Assembly (NCBI GenBank): GCA_018648655.1 | Contig: JABGQV010000050.1 | Location: 1 to 39,151 of the forward strand | Length of the DNA stretch: 39,151 nt | Reading direction: 5' to 3' | Source of the DNA: Anaerolineae bacterium | Lineage (GTDB): Bacteria > Chloroflexota > Anaerolineae > Anaerolineales > Villigracilaceae | Part shown: one piece after another, positions 1 through 8,431 of the stretch | Numbering within the stretch: the first letter of the stretch is position 1 | Layout: each line of letters begins with the position of its first letter | The notes under the pieces: generated by a model | Databases searched by the model: none | What the model saw: the letters and a program-made list of their open reading frames with translations, nothing else | Told to the model about the DNA's origin: nothing | Translations under genes and position numbers: made by a program

Positions 1-1
1 A

Positions 2-1582
2 GATGATATTAAAATTTTGCTAAACAATGAGGCTACTGGTAAAAACATTTCAGATGAATACTTGTCTTTTGCCAATTCAGGAATAGATGAAAACGGGAGA
101 TTAATAGTATATTTCGCAGGTCATGGCTATACATACCCATCCAGAAGGGGAGAAGTAGGATTTCTTGTACCATACGATGGCAATACCGAGAAAATAAGTA
201 GTTTAATACGCTGGGATTATTTAACTCGAAATTCCGATTTGATTCCAGCCAAACACATACTTTTCTTGATGGATGCTTGTTACGGAGGGTTAGCAATTAC
301 CAGATCATTAACTCCTGGAGCGACCAGATTCCTAAAAGATATGTTACTTAGGTTTTCTCGCCAAGTCATTACAGCAGGAAAAGCTGATGAAGCAGTATCA
401 GATAGTGGAGGGCCTCTACCCGAACATTCGGTTTTTACTGGTCACCTTATTGAAGCTTTACAGGGAAAAGCAAAAGATGCTGACGGAGTAATTACAGCCA
501 ACAGTGTAATGTCTTATGTATATCGAAAAGTAGCTCGCGATCCTGATTCATATCAAACACCACACTTCGGATATCTTGATGGAGATGGAGATCTTATATT
601 TTCTGCGCCAATACTAGACAAAATTGATGATATTGAAGAAGAAGACCGGGACGTATTGTATTCGATACCAATCCCGTCTCCAACAATCAATAAAAAAGGG
701 GATGACATGTCTCTTGATAAAAAAATTAAAGAATATCTCTCAGATTCTAAGTATAGGATTTATTTACATGATTTGGTAACAAAAATTACTCGTGAAGTAA
801 TCGCTTCAACCAGTGACGATATATTTCCTCCTAGCTCTCCTTGGACTATTGATGGCTTTTCTGATCGCCTAGTGAAATACGAACAAGCATCGAATGATCT
901 TATATCAACAACTGCGCTACTCGGATATTGGGCTGGAAACGAGAACCAAGAAGCATTAACCTTACCTGCAAGAAGATTAAGCGAACGCATTCAAACTGCA
1001 AGTGGAGTAAACTTTTGGTTGGCTCTTAGATGGTACCCAGTGCTTCTCATGTCCTATTCAATGGGTATTGCAGCAATAAGCTCATCGAGATATGAAAATT
1101 TAGCGAAGCTGTTCCACACACCAATATCAGAACTTCATCAGCCTAGCCTTGAATTTCCTCTCATAGTTTCTCTAGGCAATGGAATTAGTGATTTGCATAA
1201 TGCCTTTAAAGAGCTTCCAGGGCACGAAAGACAATATGTGCCTCGAAGCGAGTATTTATACAAGCACCTTCAGCCGAAATTAGACGACTTGCTATTTTTG
1301 GGTTCTGAATACGATTGGCTCTTTGATAAATATGAATTATTGTTTGCTTTAGAATTTGGCCACCAACTTCTAAAGATAAAAAACCACTTTTGGGCTCCTC
1401 TTGGAAGATTTAGTTGGAAACGGCGTGATGGAGGAGGTCCTTTTAATCGCTTAGTCAAGGAAGCGCAATTCGCAAAAGATGATTGGGCACCTCTAAAGGG
1501 TGGCTTTTTTGATAACTCATATGAGCGTTTTTTAGAAATCTCTCAAAAATTTGAGCAAAGACAACAACAACTTCCTTTTTAG
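2..1582 (+). CDS. Caspase-like (peptidase C14) protein with C-terminal helical domain, N-terminus truncated by window edge
   Basis: Frame open to the left edge (DDIKILLNNEATGKNI...). Caspase motifs LIVYFAGHGY (His codon at 122-124) and LFLMDACYGG (Cys codon at 278-280). About 300 aa downstream region including LLGYWAGNENQEAL...LRWYPVLLMSYSMGIAAISSSRYENLAKLF. Confidence 0.85.
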   Translation, partial: DDIKILLNNEATGKNISDEYLSFANSGIDENGRLIVYFAGHGYTYPSRRGEVGFLVPYDGNTEKISSLIRWDYLTRNSDLIPAKHILFLMDACYGGLAITRSLTPGATRFLKDMLLRFSRQVITAGKADEAVSDSGGPLPEHSVFTGHLIEALQGKAKDADGVITANSVMSYVYRKVARDPDSYQTPHFGYLDGDGDLIFSAPILDKIDDIEEEDRDVLYSIPIPSPTINKKGDDMSLDKKIKEYLSDSKYRIYLHDLVTKITREVIASTSDDIFPPSSPWTIDGFSDRLVKYEQASNDLISTTALLGYWAGNENQEALTLPARRLSERIQTASGVNFWLALRWYPVLLMSYSMGIAAISSSRYENLAKLFHTPISELHQPSLEFPLIVSLGNGISDLHNAFKELPGHERQYVPRSEYLYKHLQPKLDDLLFLGSEYDWLFDKYELLFALEFGHQLLKIKNHFWAPLGRFSWKRRDGGGPFNRLVKEAQFAKDDWAPLKGGFFDNSYERFLEISQKFEQRQQQLPF

Positions 1583-1644
1583 ACCGTGAGGGCATCTACA
1601 AATTCGCACATTCGCGTTGAGAAATCTCTGCTGAGATGGGGAGT

Positions 1645-1685
1645 CCGCTAGTCTTTGCGGGGGGCTTCGCGGAAGTGGAATCCGC
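1645..1685. repeat. Copy A of short intergenic element CCGCTAG..CTTTGCG..GGCTTC..GGAAG.GG..ATCC
   Basis: Matches copy B at 3950-3996 with small indels; direct orientation. Confidence 0.5.
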
Positions 1686-1912
1686 TTTTGGGGTGTGGGG
1701 GCATTCGTTTGATAGGTGGACTGAATATTAATTCGCCCTTCCCCACCCGGGCGTTAAATCGGCTTTTTAAGTGGCAAAAGAGTTTTCTAAAAAAGGGTCA
1801 GGTAGAGTAAGGCACCAGTCAAATGAACTCGATGGTGACAAAAAAACGATAATTCTAATAATCATTCAAATGAGATACCCTATTTTGGCATAGCTAACAA
1901 ATTTGTAAGTTT

Positions 1913-1949
1913 ATTGATGCCCTTTACGCTGTATACTATCTGCATCAAT
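1913..1949. promoter_or_regulatory. Operator-like inverted repeat ATTGATGC-N21-GCATCAAT bracketing a TATACT -10-like hexamer
   Basis: Perfect 8-bp arms at 1913-1920 and 1942-1949, just upstream of the start at 1972. Confidence 0.4.
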
Positions 1950-1971
1950 TATTGTGGTGAGGGAGCAAATT

Positions 1972-3393
1972 ATGAACAAAAGAAATGGGAATAAAGGACA
2001 GGGACTGATTGAATATGCAATCATTCTTGCGTTAGTTTCAATGGTGGCTATGGGGGGAATCATGGCATTAGGAGAAAACTCACGAAATACTTATGCAGAT
2101 TTGCCCGGCGTCAGTGAAGAGGGGACTGCTGTGCCCACTCCAATGCCAGCAGAAATCACCGTGCAGGTACGCACAGAGAAGGGGGAAAATTTAATGGATC
2201 TAATCGTCATTGGTTTTAATGCCCAAGAAGAAGAGATCGGCAGCGTCGTGACAGACGCCAGTGGGCTTGCTACCTTTTCTGAGCTGGATCCCGGGCCTTA
2301 TGTTTTTCGCGCTACCTACGCCGGACAAGGATACTGGTCTGAAACAGTGATTACACCGCAAGACACTCAAACAACGATTCTGATCTCCGAGCGACAGGTG
2401 CAGGTCTACGTGGTTGACTCGCACGGTCGCACACTACAAAATGTACCCGTTTTTGCTTTCAATGAAGATAAAGACTATGGTGGGCAAAAAGAAAAAACGG
2501 ACAAGAATGGTTCGGTATCCTTTATCTTACCCGATGGAGACTATAAATTCCGTGCCGATTATCAGGCACAAGAAACCTGGTCTGAAACGATTAATACGCA
2601 GGAGAATAGCTCCGTACAGATTCGCGTACCAATCGCAGAATTTACGGTACGTGTCACTCGTCGCAATGGCCAATCAGTTGCAAATATTCCCGTTTATGCT
2701 TTCAACGCAAATGGCGGCTATACAGGCATCAAGACACGCTCCAACCAGAACGGTACCGCGGTCTTGGAAATCCCAGACGGCAACTATAAATTCCGTGCTG
2801 ATTATGGAGGGGATGAGTATTGGTCTAATTCCGTCACATCCCCAGACGCGAACTCTATATCGCTATATGTTGGCGGATATGATGTGACCGTACGTGTAAC
2901 CGACACCAACGGAAATACCATCGCCAATCAAATGGTTTACCTATATAACGGTGATGGCGAGTATCTTAAACGTGGTAAAAGCACTGATAAAAATGGCAGC
3001 GTGACCTTTGAGTTGAATGAGGGCAGTTATCGTTTCCGCGCGCTCAAAGAAGGAGGGGAATTCTGGTCTAGCACGATCAATGTACCCAATACTAAGAATG
3101 CAACTATTCGTATTGAACGAGATAGTTTCCTGGTGACAGTCACTGATAAAAAGGACATCTCAGGTCAGCGGATTGCCGTCTATGTATATCGGTATCGTCG
3201 TTCTGGGCGTAATACTTATTATGACTATACAGGTTTGGCAAAATATATAGACCTGAATGGACAAGCCGCCTTTGATCTAAGTGATGGAGACTATATCTTT
3301 TTGGCCTATAACTTTACGCGCGGGCGTTATGAGTGGTCAAACAAAGTCAAGGTACCATCGAAAAATAGTGTGACCATACGAATCCGTAAGTGA
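1972..3393 (+). CDS. Flp/TadE-type prepilin leader fused to five tandem ~81-aa Ig-like (carboxypeptidase-regulatory/Cna-B-like) repeats
   Basis: N-terminus MNKRNGNKG^QGLIEYAIILALVSMVAMGGIMALG (cleavage G^Q, Glu at +5). Five alignable repeats with [DE]G[DNS]Y.FRA.y...e.WS signature. Confidence 0.85.
   Translation: MNKRNGNKGQGLIEYAIILALVSMVAMGGIMALGENSRNTYADLPGVSEEGTAVPTPMPAEITVQVRTEKGENLMDLIVIGFNAQEEEIGSVVTDASGLATFSELDPGPYVFRATYAGQGYWSETVITPQDTQTTILISERQVQVYVVDSHGRTLQNVPVFAFNEDKDYGGQKEKTDKNGSVSFILPDGDYKFRADYQAQETWSETINTQENSSVQIRVPIAEFTVRVTRRNGQSVANIPVYAFNANGGYTGIKTRSNQNGTAVLEIPDGNYKFRADYGGDEYWSNSVTSPDANSISLYVGGYDVTVRVTDTNGNTIANQMVYLYNGDGEYLKRGKSTDKNGSVTFELNEGSYRFRALKEGGEFWSSTINVPNTKNATIRIERDSFLVTVTDKKDISGQRIAVYVYRYRRSGRNTYYDYTGLAKYIDLNGQAAFDLSDGDYIFLAYNFTRGRYEWSNKVKVPSKNSVTIRIRK
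2149..3390 (+). repeat. Five protein-level tandem repeats (starts approx. 2149, 2392, 2635, 2878, 3121; ~243-bp period)
   Basis: Direct alignment; DNA-level conservation of CTATAAATTCCGTGC(C/T)GATTAT in repeats 2 and 3, spaced 243 bp. Confidence 0.9.
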
Positions 3394-3403
3394 GGAGCTT
3401 AAA

Positions 3404-3793
3404 ATGACAGAAGAAAAAAATCCCCTAGATGAGTTAGCTCAACTACGTGCAGAACAGTTGGAAGAAGCACCCACACTAGGCAAAGCCAAAAAAGCTGGGC
3501 AGGAGATCAAGGTCAGGCGTTCGCCGTGGATATTGCGCAGTCTAATGCTGTTATTGGTTGCTATGCTGGTTTCCGAATTTTTTTTAATCAATCGATATCG
3601 TAAAGAATCCCTGCAAATCGTCGTGCAAAATCCGCCTATGGTGAAAAGTTATTCTGCGCCAGAGGTGAGCGCTCCGCTCCCCGCACCACCTGTTGAAAGT
3701 GCCGATATAGACGACTTTGTAGAAGAGCCACCGGTAGTACCGTTGCCGCCAGAACTGGATGGAATAGATATTTCCGTCCCTGTTGAAGAGTAG
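3404..3793 (+). CDS. Single-pass membrane protein with Pro/Glu-rich extracytoplasmic tail
   Basis: GAGG SD followed by ATG; one hydrophobic segment (ILRSLMLLLVAMLVSEFFLI); 10 bp after the pilin-like gene, so probably one operon. Confidence 0.7.
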   Translation: MTEEKNPLDELAQLRAEQLEEAPTLGKAKKAGQEIKVRRSPWILRSLMLLLVAMLVSEFFLINRYRKESLQIVVQNPPMVKSYSAPEVSAPLPAPPVESADIDDFVEEPPVVPLPPELDGIDISVPVEE

Positions 3794-3807
3794 TCAGAGA
3801 AGAAGCC

Positions 3808-3848
3808 ATACGTAAAGTCCTCACTTATACAGTGAGGACTTTACGTAT
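3808..3848. terminator. Perfect 18-bp hairpin, 5-nt loop (ATACGTAAAGTCCTCACT-TATAC-AGTGAGGACTTTACGTAT)
   Basis: Perfect inverted repeat just after the 3404-3793 CDS; no poly-T run. Confidence 0.6.
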
Positions 3849-3949
3849 CAAGAAAATCTAATTTGCTCTACAGTAATCAGGTGATAATGGTCATCTAGGT
3901 GCCAAAAGTAATGGCGCCTTTCCTTTATTTTTGAACTAGAACAGGAAAC

Positions 3950-3996
3950 CCGCTAGCTAGGCTTTGCGAGAGGGCTTCTTGGAAGCGGTCGTATCC
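3950..3996. repeat. Copy B of the short intergenic element
   Basis: See copy A at 1645-1685. Confidence 0.5.
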
Positions 3997-4084
3997 TCCA
4001 CGCATATATCGAAAGTACAGCATCACTTTAAGAATTCCCTACCCAACAAAATAAGTTTATGGTATATTGGGTTTAACCCTGCTA

Positions 4085-4475
4085 AGCAGGTGATGTTGCA
4101 AAAAAGTTTTGTACCAACAATTAATAAAAGGTCTTAACTTCGTAGAGATTACGCGATAGGCTAGAGCCAAGGCGGAAGTTCTACGTTAGAGACATCCTGT
4201 GAAAGCAGGTTCAAAACATAGCAGCACACGGCATTGGCGGGGTTATCCTTTGCGGGGACTAAACAACTGAATAACGGAGAACCAGCGGCTGGATCCTAAG
4301 AAATTAGGATTACGAGGTGAAGGTTCCGTCCCGCGAGGGACGCGCTAATTACGTTCACGAAATTTGAGCGTAAGAAAATCGGATAGATCAGCGGATGCCT
4401 TTGGCGTTTTATCACAAACGCCCTTCTCCCTTCCAAAGAAAGTATTTTTCTGAAAAGCTTGCGGTAACGCAGGTC
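4085..4475 (+). ncRNA. Structured non-coding RNA, probable orphan HEARO/omega-RNA-like element (core about 4141-4376)
   Basis: ~0.6 kb without a credible ORF. Hairpins: CGTAGA/TCTACG (4141-4146/4180-4185), CCTG-TGAAAG-CAGG, ATCCTAA-GAAA-TTAGGAT, CGTCCC-GCGA-GGGACG (4327-4342), TTACG/CGTAA, GGCGTTT/AAACGCC (4403-4422), CTTGCG-GTAA-CGCAGG (4458-4473). Segments such as GATAGGCT, GGCGGGGTTATCCTTTG and CTGAATAACGGAGAACCAGCGGCTGGATCC resemble HEARO/omega-RNA sequences as I remember them. Confidence 0.5.
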
Positions 4476-4560
4476 ACAAAGAAAATATAGTGGTACAGGA
4501 TAGCTATACCTGTTTATACCTATTGGAAGGGCTGCTTTTTTTAATGACGACTATTAATCT

Positions 4561-4592
4561 AAGGTATGCCTATACAGGCATACCTTTTTTCT
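4561..4592 (+). terminator. Intrinsic terminator AAGGTATGCCT-ATAC-AGGCATACCTTTTTT
   Basis: Perfect 11-bp stem, 4-nt loop, T-tract. Confidence 0.8.
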
Positions 4593-4689
4593 TTTTATTG
4601 CAAAAAGGTAGAAATCAAGCAAGAAACGGGTCGCATTTAGAGCCAGGAAAACTATACTTGGAGAAAAGATATTTCCCCAAGGAGAAGGC

Positions 4690-5529
4690 ATGAAAAAACT
4701 AAATCTACAAGAAAACGCAGAAGATTACACCCTCATTGAGAAAGCCATTTATTATCTCGATGAAAATCAGCGCAATCAACCCACGCTCAAAGAAATCGCC
4801 GAAAGCGTTAACCTCAGCGAATATCATTTTCAGCGTCTCTTCACGCGCTGGGTTGGCATTAGCCCCAAGCGTTTTTTACAATTTCTAAGCAAAGAAAATG
4901 CCAAACGTATTCTCAGCAAAAGCAACCTGCTTGATGCAGCCTATAAAACTGGGCTTTCCAGCACAGGACGGCTACACGACCTTCTCGTCCACACCGAAGC
5001 TCTCACCCCTGGCGATATCAAACGCAAAGGTGCTGGGCTCAAAATCCGCTATGGTAAGCACCCCACACCTTTTGGGCAAGCCTTTATCGCCACCACCGAG
5101 CGCGGTATTTGCAAACTTTCCTTTAATCCAAAAGAGGCCCTAAATTCTTTGAAATCAGATTTGGAAGATGCCACTCTCATAGAGGATTTTGCCCATACAC
5201 AAACTCTCATCGAGAAAATCTTCTCTCCGAAAAGCAAAGGAACGCCCCTAACCCTCCACTTGCGAGGCACCAACTTTCAGATTCAAGTCTGGGAGGCTCT
5301 CCTGCGAATCCCCGCAGGAAATATGGTCGCCTATAACGACATCGCCTCAGCCGTAAATTCACCCAAAGCCACCCGCGCAGTCGGGACAGCCATTGGCAAA
5401 AACCCTGTACCCTTTTTGATCCCCTGTCATCGCGTTATCCGCGCAACAGGTGAATTTGGAAAATACGCCTTTGGCAGCGAACGTAAAAAAGCCATTCTTG
5501 GTTATGAGATGGCACAGACAGGAACATAA
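4690..5529 (+). CDS. AraC-type HTH plus methylated-DNA--protein-cysteine methyltransferase (Ada-like, lacking the N-terminal Ada Zn domain)
   Basis: HTH region NLSEYHFQRLFTRWVGISPKRFLQF; MGMT active site IPCHRVIRATGEFGKYAFG. Confidence 0.93.
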   Translation: MKKLNLQENAEDYTLIEKAIYYLDENQRNQPTLKEIAESVNLSEYHFQRLFTRWVGISPKRFLQFLSKENAKRILSKSNLLDAAYKTGLSSTGRLHDLLVHTEALTPGDIKRKGAGLKIRYGKHPTPFGQAFIATTERGICKLSFNPKEALNSLKSDLEDATLIEDFAHTQTLIEKIFSPKSKGTPLTLHLRGTNFQIQVWEALLRIPAGNMVAYNDIASAVNSPKATRAVGTAIGKNPVPFLIPCHRVIRATGEFGKYAFGSERKKAILGYEMAQTGT

Positions 5530-5530
5530 T

Positions 5531-6490
5531 ATGACTACACTAAACAAAAATACCCGCATCTGGATCGCTCTCATTGCTGTATATATCATTTGGGGCTCAA
5601 CCTATCTCGCCATCCGCTATGTAGTAGAGACAATTCCACCATTTATTGGCATGGGCATGCGCTTTATCACTGCTGGCATCGCTTTATATATTTGGCGCAT
5701 AAAAAGAGGGGATGCCCTCCCTACACGCCGACAATGGCGGGATGCCAGCATAGTTGGCGTTTTACTACTCGTCGGCGGGAATGGCTTAGTCTCATGGGCA
5801 GAGCAATTTGTACCCTCAGGTATTGCCGCCCTACTTATTAGTACCATGCCACTCTGGATGGTCGCCATAGAAGCTTTACGCACTGGTGGTGAAAAACCAA
5901 GCTACAGGTCTGCTTTTGGCATCCTGCTTGGATTTGGTGGCGTTGTCTTGATGATTGGACCTGGTGAATTAAGCACAGAGATTAGCGCATTGCACCCGCT
6001 AGGGCTAATTGCACTGCCTATGGCCGCCCTGCTATGGTCTCTTGGCTCTGTTTATAGCAAAAGTGCAGATTTACCCTCTTCTTCGCTCATGGCAAGCGGC
6101 ATAGAGATGATAGTGGGTAGTATAGGCTTGCTTCTCGTTGGCACCTTACGTGGAGAATGGAGTCAACTTGATCTAAGCGCAGTGTCGAATGCATCCTGGG
6201 CTGGGCTGGCTTATCTTAGTGTTGTTGGCTCATTGGGCGGTTTTGTTGCCTATGCCTATTTATTGCAAAATGCCCCAATTTCACTGATTTCTACCTACCC
6301 TTATGTAAACCCTGTCATTGCAATTTTTCTAGGCGCGTGGATCGCACAGGAAGCATTAAACGAAAGAACTATTTTTGCCGCAATAATCATTCTTGGGGCA
6401 GTAATTATCACAACCACAGGAAAAAGCCGCTCGAAGGCAAGCAAGCCCAAATCCACGCACGAAACGGACGAAGTCCTCCCATCCAATTAA
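5531..6490 (+). CDS. EamA-family (DMT superfamily) transporter
   Basis: MTTLNKNTRIWIALIAVYIIWGSTYLAIRYVVETIPPF; two EamA-like halves. Confidence 0.9.
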   Translation: MTTLNKNTRIWIALIAVYIIWGSTYLAIRYVVETIPPFIGMGMRFITAGIALYIWRIKRGDALPTRRQWRDASIVGVLLLVGGNGLVSWAEQFVPSGIAALLISTMPLWMVAIEALRTGGEKPSYRSAFGILLGFGGVVLMIGPGELSTEISALHPLGLIALPMAALLWSLGSVYSKSADLPSSSLMASGIEMIVGSIGLLLVGTLRGEWSQLDLSAVSNASWAGLAYLSVVGSLGGFVAYAYLLQNAPISLISTYPYVNPVIAIFLGAWIAQEALNERTIFAAIIILGAVIITTTGKSRSKASKPKSTHETDEVLPSN

Positions 6491-6554
6491 CCATTATTTG
6501 CGTGCCAACCAACGCACGCTTTTGGAATATCAATCTAACTACTCAGGAGAAAAA

Positions 6555-7892
6555 ATGAACACCAAAGAATTACTCGAACGTATTGAAAAAGATAATGTCA
6601 AATTTATTTCCTTGCAATTTACCGATGTCGCCGGCACAGTGAAATCGGTAGATATGCCTGTGCGAAACTTTCCTGATGCCGCAGAAGATGGCGTTTGGTT
6701 TGATGGCTCGTCAGTAGCTGGGTTTGGACGCATTCAAGAGAGCGATATGCGCCTAATCGTAGATAAAGACACTTACGCTGTTTTGCCGTGGTCGCCAGAA
6801 GAGCGCCGCCGCGCACGCGTTTTCTGTGATGTATATACGCCAGATGGTGAGCCCTTTGAAGGCGACCCACGCGGCACGCTCAAACGCATGTTGGCAAAAA
6901 TTGCCAAACGCGGCTGGACACTAAATATAGGCGCAGAGCCTGAGTTCTTCCTTTTCAAACGGGGAAATGGCTCTGGCGTTCACCCCGTGCCGCATGATGT
7001 AGGTGGTTATTTCGATTTTTCAGCCAACGACGAAGCTGTGCGCGTACGCACGGAGCTAATGGAAGCCCTCGACGAAATGGGCTTAGATATCGAAGTTGGG
7101 CATCACGAAGTCGCCTTAGGACAACACGAAATCGATTTCCGATACGATGATGCACTACGCATTGCCGATAATATCCTAACTCTAAAATATACGGTGAAGG
7201 CAATTGCCGCCCAAAACGGCTTGGTCGCTTCATTTATGCCAAAACCAATTTTTGGCGAAAATGGCTCAGGCATGCACTGCCATCAATCGCTTTTTGATGA
7301 GAATGGCGAAAACCTCTTCTTTGACGATAACGATGAGTTCAAACTCTCAAAATTAGCCTATCACTTTATGGCTGGGCAATTGAAACACGCTCGCGCCCTC
7401 ACTGCTGTGGTTGCCCCAACCATCAACTCTTATAAACGCTTGGTGCCCGGCTACGAAGCACCTGTTTATATCGGCTGGGCGCAAACCAATCGCTCCGCGC
7501 TGATTCGTATTCCGCGCCATATTGAAGGACGCGACAAAGCCGTGCGTGCCGAATTACGCTTCCCTGATCCTGCATCGAATCCATATTTGGCTTTCGCTGC
7601 CATGCTCGGGGCCGCGCTGGATGGTATTGATAATGAAATGGAAGTTGGTTCTCCAATGAATAATATCAATATCTACCATCTCACTGCCGAAGAACGTGCA
7701 GAAAAAGGTATCGATTCTTTGCCCGGTTCTCTCGCCGAAGCCATGCGCGAACTAGAAAATAACGATGTAATCAAAGACGCTTTGGGCAAACCCGCCTATG
7801 AGGCTTTCGCCCGTGCCAAATGGGCCGAAGTTGATGAGCACCGCCTAAACGTTTCTGATTGGGAAGTGAAGCGCTATTTAGAAACAGCATAA
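6555..7892 (+). CDS. glnA: Type I glutamine synthetase
   Basis: FTDVAGTVKSVDMP, NIGAEPEFFLF, GSGMHCHQSLF, RSALIRIPRH, RAELRFPDPASNPYLAFAAML. Confidence 0.97.
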   Translation: MNTKELLERIEKDNVKFISLQFTDVAGTVKSVDMPVRNFPDAAEDGVWFDGSSVAGFGRIQESDMRLIVDKDTYAVLPWSPEERRRARVFCDVYTPDGEPFEGDPRGTLKRMLAKIAKRGWTLNIGAEPEFFLFKRGNGSGVHPVPHDVGGYFDFSANDEAVRVRTELMEALDEMGLDIEVGHHEVALGQHEIDFRYDDALRIADNILTLKYTVKAIAAQNGLVASFMPKPIFGENGSGMHCHQSLFDENGENLFFDDNDEFKLSKLAYHFMAGQLKHARALTAVVAPTINSYKRLVPGYEAPVYIGWAQTNRSALIRIPRHIEGRDKAVRAELRFPDPASNPYLAFAAMLGAALDGIDNEMEVGSPMNNINIYHLTAEERAEKGIDSLPGSLAEAMRELENNDVIKDALGKPAYEAFARAKWAEVDEHRLNVSDWEVKRYLETA

Positions 7893-7904
7893 AAGGAAAA
7901 TATA

Positions 7905-8264
7905 GTGAGTAAAGTAAATATAGCTGAGAAATTCGCTCAGTTTGACGGCTATTGGGAACCGAAAATAGCTGGTGAGTTAAATAATCAATATGTCAAATTA
8001 GCGAAATTAAAAGGCGAATTTATATGGCATCATCACGAAAATGAAGACGAACTTTTTCTCGTGATAAAAGGCAGATTGATAATCAAGTTGCGAGATGGCG
8101 ATGTCGAATTAAACGAAGGCGAATTCTACATTATCCCAAGAGGCATAGAACATAAGCCTGTCGCTAAAATTGAAGTTCATATTCTTTTATTTGAGCCAAA
8201 AGGCACGGTCAACACAGGCAATGCGGATTCAGAAAAAACCATCAACGAGCTTGAAGTAATATAA
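7905..8264 (+). CDS. Small cupin-domain protein
   Basis: GTG start; FIWHHHENEDELFLVIKGRL...EGEFYIIPRGIEHKP cupin motifs. Confidence 0.88.
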   Translation: MSKVNIAEKFAQFDGYWEPKIAGELNNQYVKLAKLKGEFIWHHHENEDELFLVIKGRLIIKLRDGDVELNEGEFYIIPRGIEHKPVAKIEVHILLFEPKGTVNTGNADSEKTINELEVI

Positions 8265-8284
8265 GAATCAGTATTGGGAAATAG

Positions 8285-8327
8285 AAAAATTCCCTTTGAG
8301 ATGATAGTTTTCTCAAAGGGAATTTTT
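8285..8327. terminator. Hairpin terminator AAAAATTCCCTTTGAGA...TCTCAAAGGGAATTTTT
   Basis: Perfect 17-bp arms with flanking A/T tracts; bidirectional-looking. Confidence 0.8.
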
Positions 8328-8431
8328 TATTTGGATGAAAAACCGCACAACGAACTTGATTTAGACTTGGTTACCCTAAAAGACACCTTCTCGGCGAAAA
8401 GCATCATTCTGTCTTCAAAATCCCGCATTCA

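Noticed and set aside
2414-2887. 157-aa ORF overlapping the pilin-like gene
   Set aside because: Out-of-frame shadow of the repeat-rich real CDS.
4085-4475. Alternative identities: tmRNA, RNase P RNA, 4.5S/SRP RNA, group I or group II intron
   Set aside because: I could not find tmRNA tag/acceptor features, RNase P conserved blocks, the SRP GGAAG-AGCAGC core, a paired group I P7/S element, or a group II domain V; HEARO/omega-RNA fits best but is unproven.
4490-4693. 67-aa ORF (MVQDSYTCLYLLEGLLFLM...)
   Set aside because: Runs straight through the perfect terminator hairpin and T-tract at 4561-4592 and has no recognisable family; more likely non-coding.
6619-7669. Several 60-90-aa minus-strand ORFs within glnA
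   Set aside because: Antisense shadows of glutamine synthetase with no SD or family resemblance.
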